This document shows positions 33,488-44,811 of a stretch of 64,000 nucleotides of DNA, in pieces (within the stretch, counting starts at the first letter, position 1; every line of letters begins with the position of its first letter). This DNA is from Podospora comata. Taxonomy: Eukaryota; Ascomycota; Sordariomycetes; Sordariales; Podosporaceae. The stretch spans positions 2,356,001 to 2,420,000 of the forward strand of contig CP071494.1 in assembly GCA_017354895.1 (NCBI GenBank), written 5' to 3'. The position numbers and the translations under genes were made by a program. The notes below the pieces were generated by a model that saw only the letters and a list, made by a program, of their open reading frames with translations, did not search any database and had not been told where the DNA came from.

Positions 33488-34359
33488 ATGAAGCTAAATG
33501 AACACATAGGCAAGCTTTTCCCCTGCCCTCTCATTTCCTCACTGCTAACACCCACTGCCCAAAGCAATCTCCACCCCCACCCTCCTCCTCGTCCCCTACG
33601 AATCCCACCACGTCCCAACCTACCACCAATGGATGCAAGACCCGGTATATTTATCCCCCCAGATACATCCCCCTACATCCCCCATTCTTTATTAACCCCC
33701 TCCCCCGCCCTGCCCCTGCCCTTTAGGAAATCCAACTCGCCACCGCCAGCGAACCTTTATCCCTAGAAGAAGAATACTCCAACCAACTCTCCTGGCGAAC
33801 ATCAACCGACAAACTCACCTTCATCATCTGCTCCCCCTTGGCCCCCTCCCCCTCCCCTCCCAACACGATCCCTGATGACGCCGACACCCCCCCCAAAATG
33901 CTCGGCGACGTCAACCTGTTTTTATACCCTTCCGAAGAAGAGTACACCTCCTCACCCGCACCAGCAATACCAAAAGAGGTGGTAGGGGAGGTGGACATCA
34001 TGATCGCGGACGCGAAAAATAGGGGGAAGGGGTTGGGGGAACGGGTGGTGAGGGCTTTTGTTGGTTGGGTTTGGGAACATAGGGGGGAGGTGATGAGGGA
34101 GTATGTTGGTGACAAGGTTGAGGAGGGACAGGAAGGGGTGGAGGTGCCGAGGTTGGGGATGCTGATGGTTAAGATTGGGGAGGGGAACGAGAGCAGTATA
34201 AAGCTGTTTAGGGATAAGCTTGGGTGGGTGCAGGAGGGGGGGAGGGATTATTTTGGGGAGGTGAAGTTTGTGCTGAGGGATATCAAGGGGTGGGTCGAGG
34301 GGGGAGGGCAGGGGGGGAGGGTGGTGAGATATCAGAAGGGGGGGGACGGGGAGGCTTGA
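33488..34359 (+). CDS. GNAT N-acetyltransferase, Nat9-like
   Basis: A 244-residue acetyltransferase. Three exons encode MKLNEHIA, then ISTPTLLLVPYESHHVPTYH up to QDP, then EIQLATASEPLSLEEEY to the end. The first intron (33510-33564) uses a GC donor (GCAAGC) with a GCTAACAC branch point; no GT is available at that position, and the junction reproduces the conserved start of the family. The second intron is 33645-33726. The acetyl-CoA loop is NRGKGLGERVV, matching the R-G-x-G-x-G/A motif. Metazoan Nat9 shares the pattern VPYTSEHVP..H.WM and TASEPL. A Pro/Ser insert (about residues 80-95) and a Gly-rich tail flank the domain. The substrate is unknown. Confidence 0.85.
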
Positions 34360-34741
34360 GAGGAGTGGTGAGAGAGAGGGTTATGGGGTTGGGGAGAAAG
34401 TTTATGCTGGCAGCTGACTTTGTTTGTACTTTTTGGCAACTGGCAATTTTTTTTTTTGACGATATTGAAGCATGGAGTTTTCCCAGCTTTTGACAGCCTG
34501 TAACATTTGAGATGGAACACCCAAGGACATCACACGCTTGTATGCTCAGATGTTGTCTGAAGACGTCAAAGTGGAACCCACACAGCGCTCATCAGAAACT
34601 CTTTTCTTATGCAACAATAACTACCGTATCAATGGTTTGTGTGTCAAAAGCTTGTTATTTTCAAGAGTTTCCTTCGAGCATAAAAACTCCAAACATCCCA
34701 TGGTATCTTTTATCATACAAATATCATACATCCTCTCTCGC
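34360..34741. other. Convergent 3' flanks (Nat9-like and MSM1)
   Basis: Non-coding, with a T9 run near 34448. No feature was recognised. Confidence 0.5.
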
Positions 34742-36683
34742 TCATGACTGCTCACCACTAGCCTCCGGTTTCCACCACTCGTCGACCTCTTTCCCTCTCT
34801 GTGCCTTCCTCTGCCGCTTCTTTGCTTCCTTTCTCTCCTTCTTGACAGTCCTTAGCTTCTCCTCGGCTGCTTGTAGGCCTTGGTATAACGCAGGGAATAG
34901 ACTGTCTTCCCTTCCCTTGCCGGGGTTGGCTATTGGCACTCCGTAGCTAGTGTCTGAGAAGAGCTCGGTGTTTTTGAATCTTCTGTTTTCTGGCAACACC
35001 CCGAGCATGTCGAGGAGTTGGTCTGCTTTGGTAGGGAGGAAGGGCTGTAGGAGAATACCGCAAACCCGCAGGCTCTCTGCTGCGAGGCAGACCATTTCGT
35101 CGGCGAGATCATGATCTTCTTGGGTGGTGCTCTTTTTTAACCTCCAGGGTTCTATTTCCGAGAGAAGGGCGTTGGCCTGGGGTTATCATGGTTAGAACGG
35201 GCTCTCAGAAAGGGAAAAGAAAGAGACATACCTGAGTTGCGACCTCCATGATGGCCCGCAGAGCAGAGACAGGATCCAGATTCTCCATGTGCTTGTCCAC
35301 AATCGCCGGGAGCGTCGCCAAGTTGTCCTCCGGGAACTCTATCCTCCCCCTCGGCGATCTCGAAATAATCTCCTTCAGATCCCAAAGCTTCGACCTCGTT
35401 ATCCTCGACACCAAATTCCCCACCCCTCCCTGCAAATACTTCTTGTGCTTCACCAGCAAGTTATCATTGTTATAATCCGCATCATTCCCAATCCCTCCCT
35501 CGAACATGAGGTAAAACCTCAACACATCCGCCCCGTGCACATTCATGACATACATCGGATTGACCACATTCCCCAAACTCTTACTCATCTTCGTCCTGTT
35601 CATCGTCCAGTGCGCGTGCGTGAGCACCTTCTTCGGCATCGGCAAATCCAACGCCAACAACAACGCCGGCCAATACACACAGTGAAACCTAACAATATCC
35701 TTCCCAATGACATGCACATCCGCCGGCCACCCACCCACCTCCCTCCTTCCCGGCTGCCAGTTCGGGAACCCCGCCGCAGTGATGTAATTAATCAAAGCAT
35801 CCACCCAGACGTATATCGTCTGGCTCGCATCCCCCGGCACCCTCACCCCCCAGCTCAACCTACTCGCCGGTCTCGAAATCGACAAATCCGTCAAATGATT
35901 CCTAACCCAATCCACCACATCCCCCATCCTCTTCGCCGGCACCACCCACTCCGGATTCTCTTTATAAAACCCCAGCAACCTCTCCCGTAAAGCCGTCATC
36001 CTGAAGTGGTAATTCCTCTCCTCCACCCACTCAACCTTACTCCCGCTCTCGACACTGGCCATGAAAACCTCCCCCGTGAAAGCATCCATCTTCTTCTCGA
36101 TCTGACTTTCTGGATAAAAGGCCTCGTCACTAACGGAATACCATCCCTCGTGTTTACTCTCGTATATCAACCCCTTTTCTTGCAGCAAAAACCAGAAATG
36201 CTCCACCGCTTGGATGTGGTCGGTGTCGGTGGTGCGGATGAAGCGGTTGTACGATATCTGGGCTGTAGAGGCCAGCTCTTTGAACTGTTCGGCGGTTTCG
36301 TCGCAGAATTGCTTGGGGTGCATGTCTTTGTTGGAGGCCGCTTGCTGGATTTTCATGCCGTGTTCGTCTGTTCCTGTGAGGAGGATCGCGGGACGGGAGT
36401 GGAGGACGGATTGGTAGCGTTTGAGGACGTCGGCGAGGGTCATGGAATACATGTGGCCAATGTGGGGGGCGGCGTTGACGTAGAAGATGGGGGTGGTGAC
36501 ATAGTATGGTTTGGTGGGCAATTCGGTGGTAGAGGAGAGTCGGGGGAGGGAGGTGGTGAATCTTCGAGGAGAGGAGGAGGAGGAGGAGAGGCAGGAGGTA
36601 CATGTCCAGGTCTGGCGGCGGGTGGTGAGTGACCATTTTGAGGTCGGTAGGCGCCGGAGGGAGGCGGCTTTTAGGAACTCCAT
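34742..36683 (-). CDS. MSM1: Mitochondrial methionyl-tRNA synthetase
   Basis: Charges mitochondrial tRNA-Met. It is 628 residues with a single intron (35231-35177). A basic, Ser/Thr/Arg-rich presequence of about 50 residues (MEFLKAASLRRLPTSKWSLT) fits mitochondrial import. The class I signature HIGH is at 74-77 (APHIGHMYS) and KMSKS at 365-369 (RTKMSKSLGN). TGTDEHGMKIQ and YVWVDALINYIT are the diagnostic methionine-pocket blocks. The zinc-less form fits organellar enzymes. The anticodon-binding helices lie in the C-terminal part (LLSEIEPWRLKK, then CGILLQPFLPTKADQLLDML), and the end is a Lys/Arg-rich tail. A longer upstream frame with coding-like codons overlaps the start out of frame (see the separate entry). 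Confidence 0.94.
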
Positions 36684-37107
36684 GGTGTTTATTTGACCAA
36701 TTGGTCCATTCCCCTGCGTCGTGGGATCGGTCGGGAGGGTGGGAGTCGGGGGCAGCTGTCGTCGTCGTCGTCGGGGTGAGCTTGGGGTTGCGATTGGGGA
36801 AATATTTCGATAAGAGCTCGCGATAAGAGGTACCGAGACGGAAGTAAGCGGGGAGGGGGTTAGGGTTGGACATGAATGGCGTAATTTGCTGAGAGCTTCA
36901 CTTTTTGCGACCCCGCGCTAATGCGGGGTTAAGCACAACCTTTTTGACTGCTCGAGCAGTCCAGCTTTCAAGTCCAGAACTGTCTTTCATGGTTTGTCCT
37001 TGAGTTCGTCTCACTTGATCAGATCCGCATATTTCAAATCTTGCTCCTCGGAATTGACATTTTCCTCATGGTGGCTATTTCCACCTCCATTTTTCATCAA
37101 ATAACAA
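36684..37107. promoter_or_regulatory. MSM1 upstream region with out-of-frame upstream ATG
   Basis: An ATG at 36873 on the minus strand, 190 bases before the MSM1 ATG, opens a frame (MSNPNPLPAYFRLGTSYREL) that stays open past the MSM1 start and ends at 36154. Its first 60 codons have coding-like choices. It could be a translation-limiting upstream frame, a leader removed by splicing, or chance. A CCCCGC/GCGGGG inverted repeat with a 6-base loop lies near 36913-36930. Confidence 0.4.
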
Positions 37108-37222
37108 GGCTGGATGGCCGAGCGGTCTAAGGCGCTAGACTCAAGATCATAGTATCTTCTCTTCTATAGAAGGGTGCATTCTAGTCTCGAAAGAGGCGCG
37201 CGTTCGAATCGCGCTCCAGTCA
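37108..37222 (+). tRNA. tRNA-Leu (anticodon CAA) with intron
   Basis: The acceptor stem GGCTGGA pairs with TCCAGTC (one G-U), with discriminator A. The D-arm contains the A box GGCCGAGCGG. The anticodon stem CTAGA/TCTAG encloses a loop with CAA at 37142-37144. A 33-nt intron (about 37146-37178) follows position 37, the standard place for nuclear tRNA introns. A long variable arm (CTC GAAA GAG) is typical of Leu. The T-arm is GCGCG-TTCGAAT-CGCGC. The mature length is about 82 nt. A T5 Pol III stop lies six bases downstream. Confidence 0.95.
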
Positions 37223-37227
37223 CTTAC

Positions 37228-37232
37228 TTTTT
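37228..37232 (+). terminator. RNA polymerase III terminator (T5)
   Basis: Five T residues on the coding strand, just after the tRNA-Leu 3' end. Confidence 0.8.
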
Positions 37233-39406
37233 CCACTTCTCTCCACTCGGCCTGGATAGGCTGAGAAATGGTGGCATGTTTTTGCTTTTTTACAGGAGGC
37301 CCCCGCTGGTGTCCAGTCTGAAGCACTCGTATATGCCTTCATCCAAAAGAACAGTGTGTTGCGCAGGTTGTGCCTCGAACAAAGTGATCCAACAGTTGGC
37401 TGCAGTGTTGCTAGATTGTAGCAGTCAGGGGACATTCTGAAGGCTCCGCCTCATGCAAAGAGTCCCTCACAGACCAAACCATGCAGCCTCGTCAATATCC
37501 AGGCATAACATTCCTGGAAAAGGGTCAGATTTTGGACAGCGTTGCGTTAGCTAAGAAATGGCACTTGGCGAATATTGTACTCGAGAGGCACCTGAATGGT
37601 CTGGCCCTTTTGGAGGTCGTTTCTTCTCCCGCCAACATGGATCTCGGGTCTGGTCGAGGGCAGTGTCATGCACAACGTTCCCACAGCCTCCTTTTGATAG
37701 GTGCTGGGTAACAGCTTGGTTTTGCGCAAACCTATGGGGTTTTCTGACATTGAGATCGGAGATATCGATATGATGATTTGTGATCCATGCATGACCAGAG
37801 TATAGGTAGGATGTATCGAATGAGGTTCTTAACATGTTGGGGGTGAGTCGTGGGCTTCATATTCATCTATCCTTTTGGGTATCTCGACTTTCTGCGAGCA
37901 GTATGCGAGGCTATGTAAGACTGTCTGAGGTATCCGTTACATTTCGGCCCGGAGTCGACCGACCGACCGACCTGTCGTGGGATTCCGATGTGGCCAGGTT
38001 GCTATGCCATCAACGACCGCGCAAGTCAACATCTGCTGGTATCCATATGGGGAAAGCTCTTGGAGAAAATATAAAGTCCGTAGAGCCTCACGGAAAGCCT
38101 ACACTATCAGCCACCTCCGCACCTGCACATTATGGTGGTTTGGCGTGGCTTCTGTCGCTGCCGATGTTTTCTGGAAGTGTAAGAGAACGATATGTGATTC
38201 CCAAAGAGGCTTAGTGTCGTAGGGCTTAGCTGGTCGTGGGACCCTCGTGAAAATGACCTGAGTTGGTGAAGGCGAGACTTGGCGATTAAGGAGCTCAATG
38301 TCTTGCTAGGATCTAGGATAGACCAAAGTCCCAGAAAGATGAAGTTTGAGATGGTGCTGGAGCCATGGCTTCTCTGGAGTTGTTCTCTATCAAGGTGTTG
38401 GGGGCGGTTGACGAAGGAGGCCTGGTTTGGAGCGTTGAAACGACCGTCATGTTGGATGTGGCTGGAACATGGCAACCAGCCAATCCGTGGTGATTGGTCC
38501 TGTGAGATGACGGATGTGCAGTTGCATGCATCAGGCAAGCATCTCGATGCATAACCACGGCAGGAACACGATAGACAAAGTCGTGTAAGATCATTCGCTG
38601 ACCACAAATGAGAGGATCGTGAGGCATCTTCTCATGAGATTCACCCATCGTTGTCGTTGTCGTCGGTCGGGCCAGAACATGAGCGCGAGAAGAGCCAAGT
38701 GGGGTTACCATTATGTCAAGAGATCCCTAGGGGTCCGTGCAGGGGCACTGAGGGGCAAAGCCCAGAAGCTGTGCGGCGGAGGGGTGATGTGATGAACGAT
38801 GTCATCTCGCAGAACATTTGAACGCCCCTTTCAACTGGCTGTCAGACAGTCTGATGTTGTCTCTCTCTCGACGGTGCTGCAGACACTTGTTTGTAGCCTC
38901 TTGGGCTTGATGGGCTCTGGGAAAGTCCACATCATCAGGCGCCTGTAAGGTAATGTAAACGCTTGTAAAACGGTCTCTGAGAACCAATAAATATCGTGAT
39001 TCCGGCCTCCGGGTCCCCATTGCGCAGGCCGCCCCTGCCCAAATCCATCTCCCTTACTGGCGGCCACACGCTGCAACCAAGGAATACTGCAGCTGGACTG
39101 CAGCACCTGCCAACCACCACCACCAGAGGCCCCCCACTTGGTCTTTGCCGTAGCTGTTTGTTTCTCTTCTGCTATTTCCTCCCCGTCCCGATTCTCGATA
39201 GCTTCTACTCTTGTCTACTTGCTCATAGCTTGCCCAAACACACCCCAACCTTACTTTGTCCAGCTTGAGTCTGTCAAGCGCCCCTTGTACACGCACACCA
39301 AACCCACCACTCCATCTACCCCGCCTTACGATGCATTTACACTAGGGTCAAGCCCGAACCACCCCGCTGGACCATAGCACCGATACACTCTGAACAAAAC
39401 GCAAGC
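37233..39406. other. Gene-poor stretch upstream of the 1003-residue protein gene
   Basis: About 2.2 kb with only chance-like open frames on both strands, and no domain, signal peptide or RNA gene recognised. A CCGACCGACCGACC mini-repeat lies near 37961-37974. The last 200-300 bases are the presumed promoter and leader of the following gene. Confidence 0.5.
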
Positions 39407-42400
39407 ATGGGCGATAGGAACATCGAAACTCTCCTCAAGACCGGGTCATGGACCATCCCTTCGCGCTCAAGAAGCCCGCATCCGTATGTATATCATGAGA
39501 CCTTGGAAGCTCATGTCTCTAACGAGAGCAGTGACCGTCGTCCCTATGAAGACGATCAGCCGTCGAGGTCAAACAACTATTCATCGTCTAGAGATTACAG
39601 CGATAGGCCGACCAGAGACTACAGCGATAGACCAGCCAAGCCTCACCACGATGAACCGCCCAAAACATACAACGATGGTCCAACTCGATCATACAACGAT
39701 ATCCCCGCGAGATACCGCGAGACACCGTCTTACTACAGCGATGTACGACCGCAATCAAATATCAGCGTCCCCAAGAGCAAACGAGCACCCCGCCCACTTG
39801 TCGAAGAGGAGCATGAGTCACTAGCGAAGGAGTCAGCAGAGTCTCTGGCCGGCGTAGTGTCTGAGGAGGAACCCCCATACCGCGGTGAAGTTGATCAACA
39901 GCCTCTCTTGCTCCCGGTTCACGAGCACAACCCCGAGAGACGATTTGTGATTATTCCCGGAGCCGGGGAAGATGGGTCCGCAGCCGAGGATGAGCACTAT
40001 GAGGCCAACACTTGTCGGAAATATGTGATCGTTCCACCAAACGAAGAGGGAAAGGACAAGAAGGAAAGCAACGATGACAAGGGCGACAGGAAACCTGCCG
40101 AAACGGCCAAGAGACAGGAGCTACCCAGACGAAAGAGCCACCAAGATCTGCCCCGTCTGGATACTCACCTCGACGAGCGTGACCAGGATCCGACCGCTCG
40201 AGTTCGCCGGTCAAACAGTAGACATGATAGGGAGAAACCAGTTATTGACCAGGACTCTCGGGACCGCCCCAGCGCCCGAGACGAACGAAGCGCGAGACCC
40301 GGGCCACCACGGGACGATGAGCTCCTGACGCCTGCCGTCAAGTATTCCAACAGTGCAAAGCGGGACCGGGAATATCGGGCTTATGACACTGGAAAAAGCC
40401 CAGCATCTGCCCGAAGTTCCTCTACCAGAGGTGACCGGGTCGATCCGAGAACTACATCTGACAACCGAGGATCATCAATTCGACTAGATCCTGGTTATCC
40501 CCCTAGCGCCGGAGGTCATAAGAGAGCATCCTCCACTGTCAGCGGACCCCCCCGTGATGACCGAACTCGAGACAGGCCGCGGTCGATGGTCTACCCTATT
40601 GGAAACTTTGAAGGCTTTGATGACGGCGGTGCTGATGACATCATGTCGTTCATGGCGCCCGGCATCAACTTTGATCCATCACGGAAGAAACCCGAGACCT
40701 CACCCCAAAGAGGGCCTCAAAGTTCTCAACATCGCAACCACCGTGCCGGGGAAGGCATGCCAATCCCTCAAGCTTATGTTGCACGCCATGGCCGTTCCAA
40801 CACTCGCGAGAGGAATGACTATTCTAGTGATGATAGCCACCGTGGACGTCGGCAACCCCGGGGAGAACGGTCATATCCAACACATACGTCGATGGAGCCG
40901 GAGTATCCTCCAGAGATGGTTTCACCTGAGCAAGCCAGAGCACCGAAGCCAAGGACCGGCTCGCCCTTGCCTTTCCCCACTGATGATTCACCAGACCCTA
41001 GTCCGCAACACGCAACTTTCCCAAGACACACCCGAGGCAGGTCGGATTACCGCTCAAACTCGCCCTCGCCGCCCAGACGGAGAGGTACGGGGCATGGCCG
41101 AGATGCCAGCATGAGCACCTCTTCCCAGCCCGGATCGATGTCAGGCTCTCTTGGAAGGGCCAACGGGTTGGACAGCAGAAGACCGCAGGCCAAGAACCCA
41201 GCAATCGGCATTCTGCGACAAGAATCGTCTCTTGATCCCAAATCACCAGTGATGTATTGGCAAAAGGGCCGTTTTGATCCTCTTGATGAGACTTCCAGCC
41301 CGGCCGCCCAGGTCGTTTCCGTTCGCCGGTATCTAGAGGACGCAGGCAAGGGGTTACTTCCTCAGTTACCAACCTGCCACTTCCAGAACCCCACCTCGCC
41401 GTACAAAGCATCCGAAGCCGGGCAGTGGATGACACTCCAACGCGCAGAGAACTTTATCATCTGTCCCGACTGCTACAAAGATGTCTTTGCCAATTCTACA
41501 TACCAACATCTGTTCCTCCCTGCCCCGCCACCCCAGCAGCCTGTATCGTGCGACTTTGGTAGTCAGTTCTGGTACCGTATCGCCTTTATCCTCTCGTTGA
41601 AACACAACCATACGGACCTTCGCCTGTTGCAAGCTGCCTCCCTGGTCGCTGCTCGGCATCAGCCCTGCGCTGGAGGTGTACGAGCCACGAGAATCTGGTA
41701 CGGCATTCTGTCGCCCAACTCGCGACATCCGCGACCCATCCCGGGGTTCGAAGTCTGCTCTTCGTGCGCCAAAACCTGCGAGGCCTTGCTGCCCAACTTG
41801 GCGGGGGTGTTTGTCCCATTGGATAACAATGAGCCGATGAAGGGCACATGTGAAATGCATTACTCCCCCGATAGAAAACGGTTCATGGATCTGTGGGACC
41901 ATCTGGAGGGGGTGAGCGATCAGGCCGTCAAGATGATGATGGCGCCGGACTTGGTGCTGTTGGCGGACAAGGTACGGGATACGGTTCACTATGAGGAGTG
42001 CAAGAGGAACACGCCGTTGAGAAATAAGAAATGGTTCATGATGGAGAGACTGCCGGAGATGACGGTTTGTGGGGAGTGTTTTTGGGAGGTGGTGGTGCCG
42101 TTGCTGGAGCAGGACAGACAGGATGGAGGGGATATGAAGGGGGAGATTCCGAGGAACTTTTACAAGCACATGCAGAGGGTGGAGGGGCTGGCGAGTTGTC
42201 AGTTGTATAGTGAGAGGATGAGGAATGTGTTTAGGCTGGCGGCGGAGCGTGTGGATTGGAGGTTTTTGGAGAAGGAGGTGTTGGAGAGGATGAGGGCGAT
42301 TGTGGAGATTGAAAAGAGGTACAAGGTGTTGATGGAGATGAAGAGGGAGGGGGCGGATGAGGAGATGGTGGAGGGGGAGGTGCAGGAGTTGATTAGGAGG

Positions 42401-42418
42401 TTGAAGGTTGTAGAGTAG
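39407..42418 (+). CDS. Unrecognised 1003-residue protein: disordered Arg/Ser/Asp-rich N-terminus, Cys-paired C-terminal domain
   Basis: A single-exon frame starting MGDRNIETLLKTGSWTIP. Residues 40-640 are low complexity, with DYSDRPTRDYSDRP-type repeats, many RD/SR dipeptides and scattered short conserved-looking blocks: ERRFVIIPGAGED, CRKYVIVPPNEEG, and YPIGNFEGFDDGGADDIMSF with FMAPGINFDPS. From about residue 660 the sequence looks ordered (ILRQESSLDPKSPVMYW, AENFIICPDCYKDVF) and carries several Cys pairs (CPDC, CSSC, CGEC), suggesting one or more metal sites. It ends in charged helices with coiled-coil character (LEKEVLERMRAIVEIEKRYK). No catalytic motif, signal peptide or membrane helix was seen. 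I do not recognise the family; a conserved fungal protein of unknown function is likely. Confidence 0.75.
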   Translation: MGDRNIETLLKTGSWTIPSRSRSPHPYVYHETLEAHVSNESSDRRPYEDDQPSRSNNYSSSRDYSDRPTRDYSDRPAKPHHDEPPKTYNDGPTRSYNDIPARYRETPSYYSDVRPQSNISVPKSKRAPRPLVEEEHESLAKESAESLAGVVSEEEPPYRGEVDQQPLLLPVHEHNPERRFVIIPGAGEDGSAAEDEHYEANTCRKYVIVPPNEEGKDKKESNDDKGDRKPAETAKRQELPRRKSHQDLPRLDTHLDERDQDPTARVRRSNSRHDREKPVIDQDSRDRPSARDERSARPGPPRDDELLTPAVKYSNSAKRDREYRAYDTGKSPASARSSSTRGDRVDPRTTSDNRGSSIRLDPGYPPSAGGHKRASSTVSGPPRDDRTRDRPRSMVYPIGNFEGFDDGGADDIMSFMAPGINFDPSRKKPETSPQRGPQSSQHRNHRAGEGMPIPQAYVARHGRSNTRERNDYSSDDSHRGRRQPRGERSYPTHTSMEPEYPPEMVSPEQARAPKPRTGSPLPFPTDDSPDPSPQHATFPRHTRGRSDYRSNSPSPPRRRGTGHGRDASMSTSSQPGSMSGSLGRANGLDSRRPQAKNPAIGILRQESSLDPKSPVMYWQKGRFDPLDETSSPAAQVVSVRRYLEDAGKGLLPQLPTCHFQNPTSPYKASEAGQWMTLQRAENFIICPDCYKDVFANSTYQHLFLPAPPPQQPVSCDFGSQFWYRIAFILSLKHNHTDLRLLQAASLVAARHQPCAGGVRATRIWYGILSPNSRHPRPIPGFEVCSSCAKTCEALLPNLAGVFVPLDNNEPMKGTCEMHYSPDRKRFMDLWDHLEGVSDQAVKMMMAPDLVLLADKVRDTVHYEECKRNTPLRNKKWFMMERLPEMTVCGECFWEVVVPLLEQDRQDGGDMKGEIPRNFYKHMQRVEGLASCQLYSERMRNVFRLAAERVDWRFLEKEVLERMRAIVEIEKRYKVLMEMKREGADEEMVEGEVQELIRRLKVVE

Positions 42419-42957
42419 AGGAATGGTTTCTTTTGTGAATATATTGTTCGAAGACATAGAGGAGGCAAGATACCAGATATGTTTACGTTTGAGAGATAGT
42501 TTACAGAGTTAGGAGAAAGACAGAAGAGAGACCACCCCTAACGCCGCCAATGCTTTTCATCGATGGTGAATTGATGGCGGTTGATGCTGATTTAGGAAGT
42601 TTGATGATGATGAAAGTGAGGACGGTGCTGCCGGCTGCCCGCCAGCCGAGTTGCCAGCTGGGCTCAGGTGGACCCCCACCACCCTTTCGGCCTAGCGCAG
42701 ATTAGGGCCAGTGGGTTGTGCACTGGCGACCCCACGGGCACACGCTCTGCGAAATATTGCAAAATTTCAATTGGAGCTGCAGCTTGGTCCCGACTTTTTC
42801 GAACTTCAACAACCAGCCCACCGACCAGGTAAGCAAACGCCCTTCCTCCTGTCCAGCCCGACGAGAAATTGCGGAAGCTCTCCCAAAATCAACATCCAAC
42901 TGATTCGAACCCAAAAACTAACAGCCTCTTTCGACACTTGTCCCAGCACCGGACAAG
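42419..42957. promoter_or_regulatory. RPL4 promoter and 5' leader with probable leader intron
   Basis: Upstream of the uL4 start. A GTAAGC donor at 42829 and a GTCCCAG acceptor at 42946 define a plausible 118-nt intron in the 5' leader, leaving CACCGGACAAG before the ATG. Leader introns are common in fungal ribosomal protein genes. Confidence 0.5.
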
Positions 42958-44293
42958 ATGGCCTCCAGACCGACTGTCACCGTTCTCGGCGCCGATGGCA
43001 AGGCCACCGGCGCCACTGAGGTCCTCCCCAAGGTCTTCAGCGCCCCTATCCGCCCGGATATCGTCAAGCACGTCCACACCGGCATGGCCAAGAACAAGAG
43101 ACAGCCCTACTCCGTCTCCGAGAAGGCTGGTCACCAGACCTCTGCCGAGTCTTGGGGCACTGGTGAGTCGAATTCTTTATGGGTTGTGGGAATCGGGGGA
43201 GCACGAGAGAGAGAGGGGGAAGGAAATATGGGGTTGGGCAGTCGATGGAGACGAGAAAACGAGGAACACCATGCGAGACGAAAACGAGGGGGGGGGAGGG
43301 GAATATCGTCAAAAAGTTGGGTGTGGAATGCTGATTGAGGATGAAATCTAGGTCGCGCTGTCGCCCGTATCCCCCGTGTCTCCGGCGGTGGTACTCACCG
43401 TGCCGGTCAGGCCGCCTTCGGTAACATGTGCCGTTCCGGCCGCATGTTCGCCCCTACCAAGATCTGGCGCAAGTGGCACGTCAAGGTCAACCAGGGCCAG
43501 AAGTATGTGATATCAAAATTCCGGGGAGATATGGGACGTTGGGTTTCTAACAGGTTTTGACAGGCGTTTCGCTACCGCTTCCGCTCTTGCTGCCTCTGCC
43601 GTCGCTCCTCTCCTGATGGCCCGTGGCCACCAGGTCTCTACCGTTCCCGAGGTTCCCCTCGTCATCGACTCCGCCGCTTTCGGCGTTGCCTCCAAGACTG
43701 CCGCTGCCGTCGGTCTCCTCCAGGCTGTCGGTGCCGGTCCCGAGCTCGAGAAGGTCAAGGCTTCCAAGAAGCTCCGTGCCGGTAAGGGTAAGCTCAGAGG
43801 CCGCCGCCACCGCCAGCGCCGTGGTCCTCTTGTCGTCTACTCTCCCAGCACCGACGGCAAGGAGCTCGTCCAGGGCTTCCGCAACATCCCCGGTGTCGAG
43901 ACCAGCCCCGTCGATGCCCTCAACCTCCTCCAGCTCGCTCCCGGTGGCCACCTCGGCCGCTTCGTCATCTGGACTTCCGCCGCCATCAAGGAGCTTGATG
44001 CCGTCTACGAGTCCAAGAAGGGCTTCTTCCTCCCCTCCAACGTTGTCGCCAACGCCGACCTTACCCGTCTCATCAACTCTTCCGAAATCCAGTCAGTCCT
44101 CCGCGCCCCCAAGGGTGAGGCCAAGACCAAGCGTGGCCACGTCCTCAAGAAGAACCCTCTGCGCAACAAGCAGGTTCAGCTCCGCCTTAACCCCTATGCC
44201 GCCACCTTTGCCAGGGAGAAGCTCGGCGAGATCAAGGAGGAGGGCAAGCCTGTTCGCGTCAAGGCTGACTTCCTCGGTCAGCTCAAGGAGTAA
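42958..44293 (+). CDS. RPL4: 60S ribosomal protein uL4 (L4)
   Basis: A 361-residue core protein of the large ribosomal subunit that lines the exit tunnel with its extended loop. There are three exons with introns at 43163-43351 and 43503-43563. The start [18 protein letters not shown] is followed by the conserved block [20 protein letters not shown]. The tunnel-loop region spans [20 protein letters not shown] and [20 protein letters not shown]. The third exon carries [20 protein letters not shown]. Codon use is strongly biased to C-ending codons, as expected for a highly expressed gene. The C-terminus ([20 protein letters not shown]-like) is normal for eukaryotes. Confidence 0.96.
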
Positions 44294-44811
44294 GCTGCTG
44301 GTGGAGTGGAAAAGGGAAAAGAGCGACTGGTTGTGGGTACTTTTATCGGCGTAACGGATAATGGCATCTACGCGTCACATCAATGAATTCTGATACCAGA
44401 TTTTGGCCAGGTGGCTGTTGTGATTGGTGACGTGTGACCATGCATGATGATTTTCAGCGTAGCAATAAGACTTTGTCTGAGCCTCACGATATGCCTGTCC
44501 AGAGTTTTGATTGTTATTTTGTGTTGTACGTCTTTGGGGATTTTGCAAATATCCAGTTCATCCGACAGCCGTCAAAATGCCATCAAAAGGAGCCAAATCC
44601 AATCATGAACAATTACCAGGCAGGTACTTTGATATCCGTTTCGAGGTAATATGTGCTTGATTATGTCTGTTCCTTGTCTACGCTAGATATCGTATACCCT
44701 GACTATATGTACCCTGTCTCCATGTGTAAGGTATGTTTGTGTATCGCTCGAAGAATATATATACGTTTCTTGAAGCCCCCTTCCCGTTTCCCAGCCTTTG
44801 TTTTTTCCATC
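44294..44811. other. Convergent 3' flanks (RPL4 and tyrosine phosphatase)
   Basis: Non-coding; no RNA gene or repeat was seen. Confidence 0.5.
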
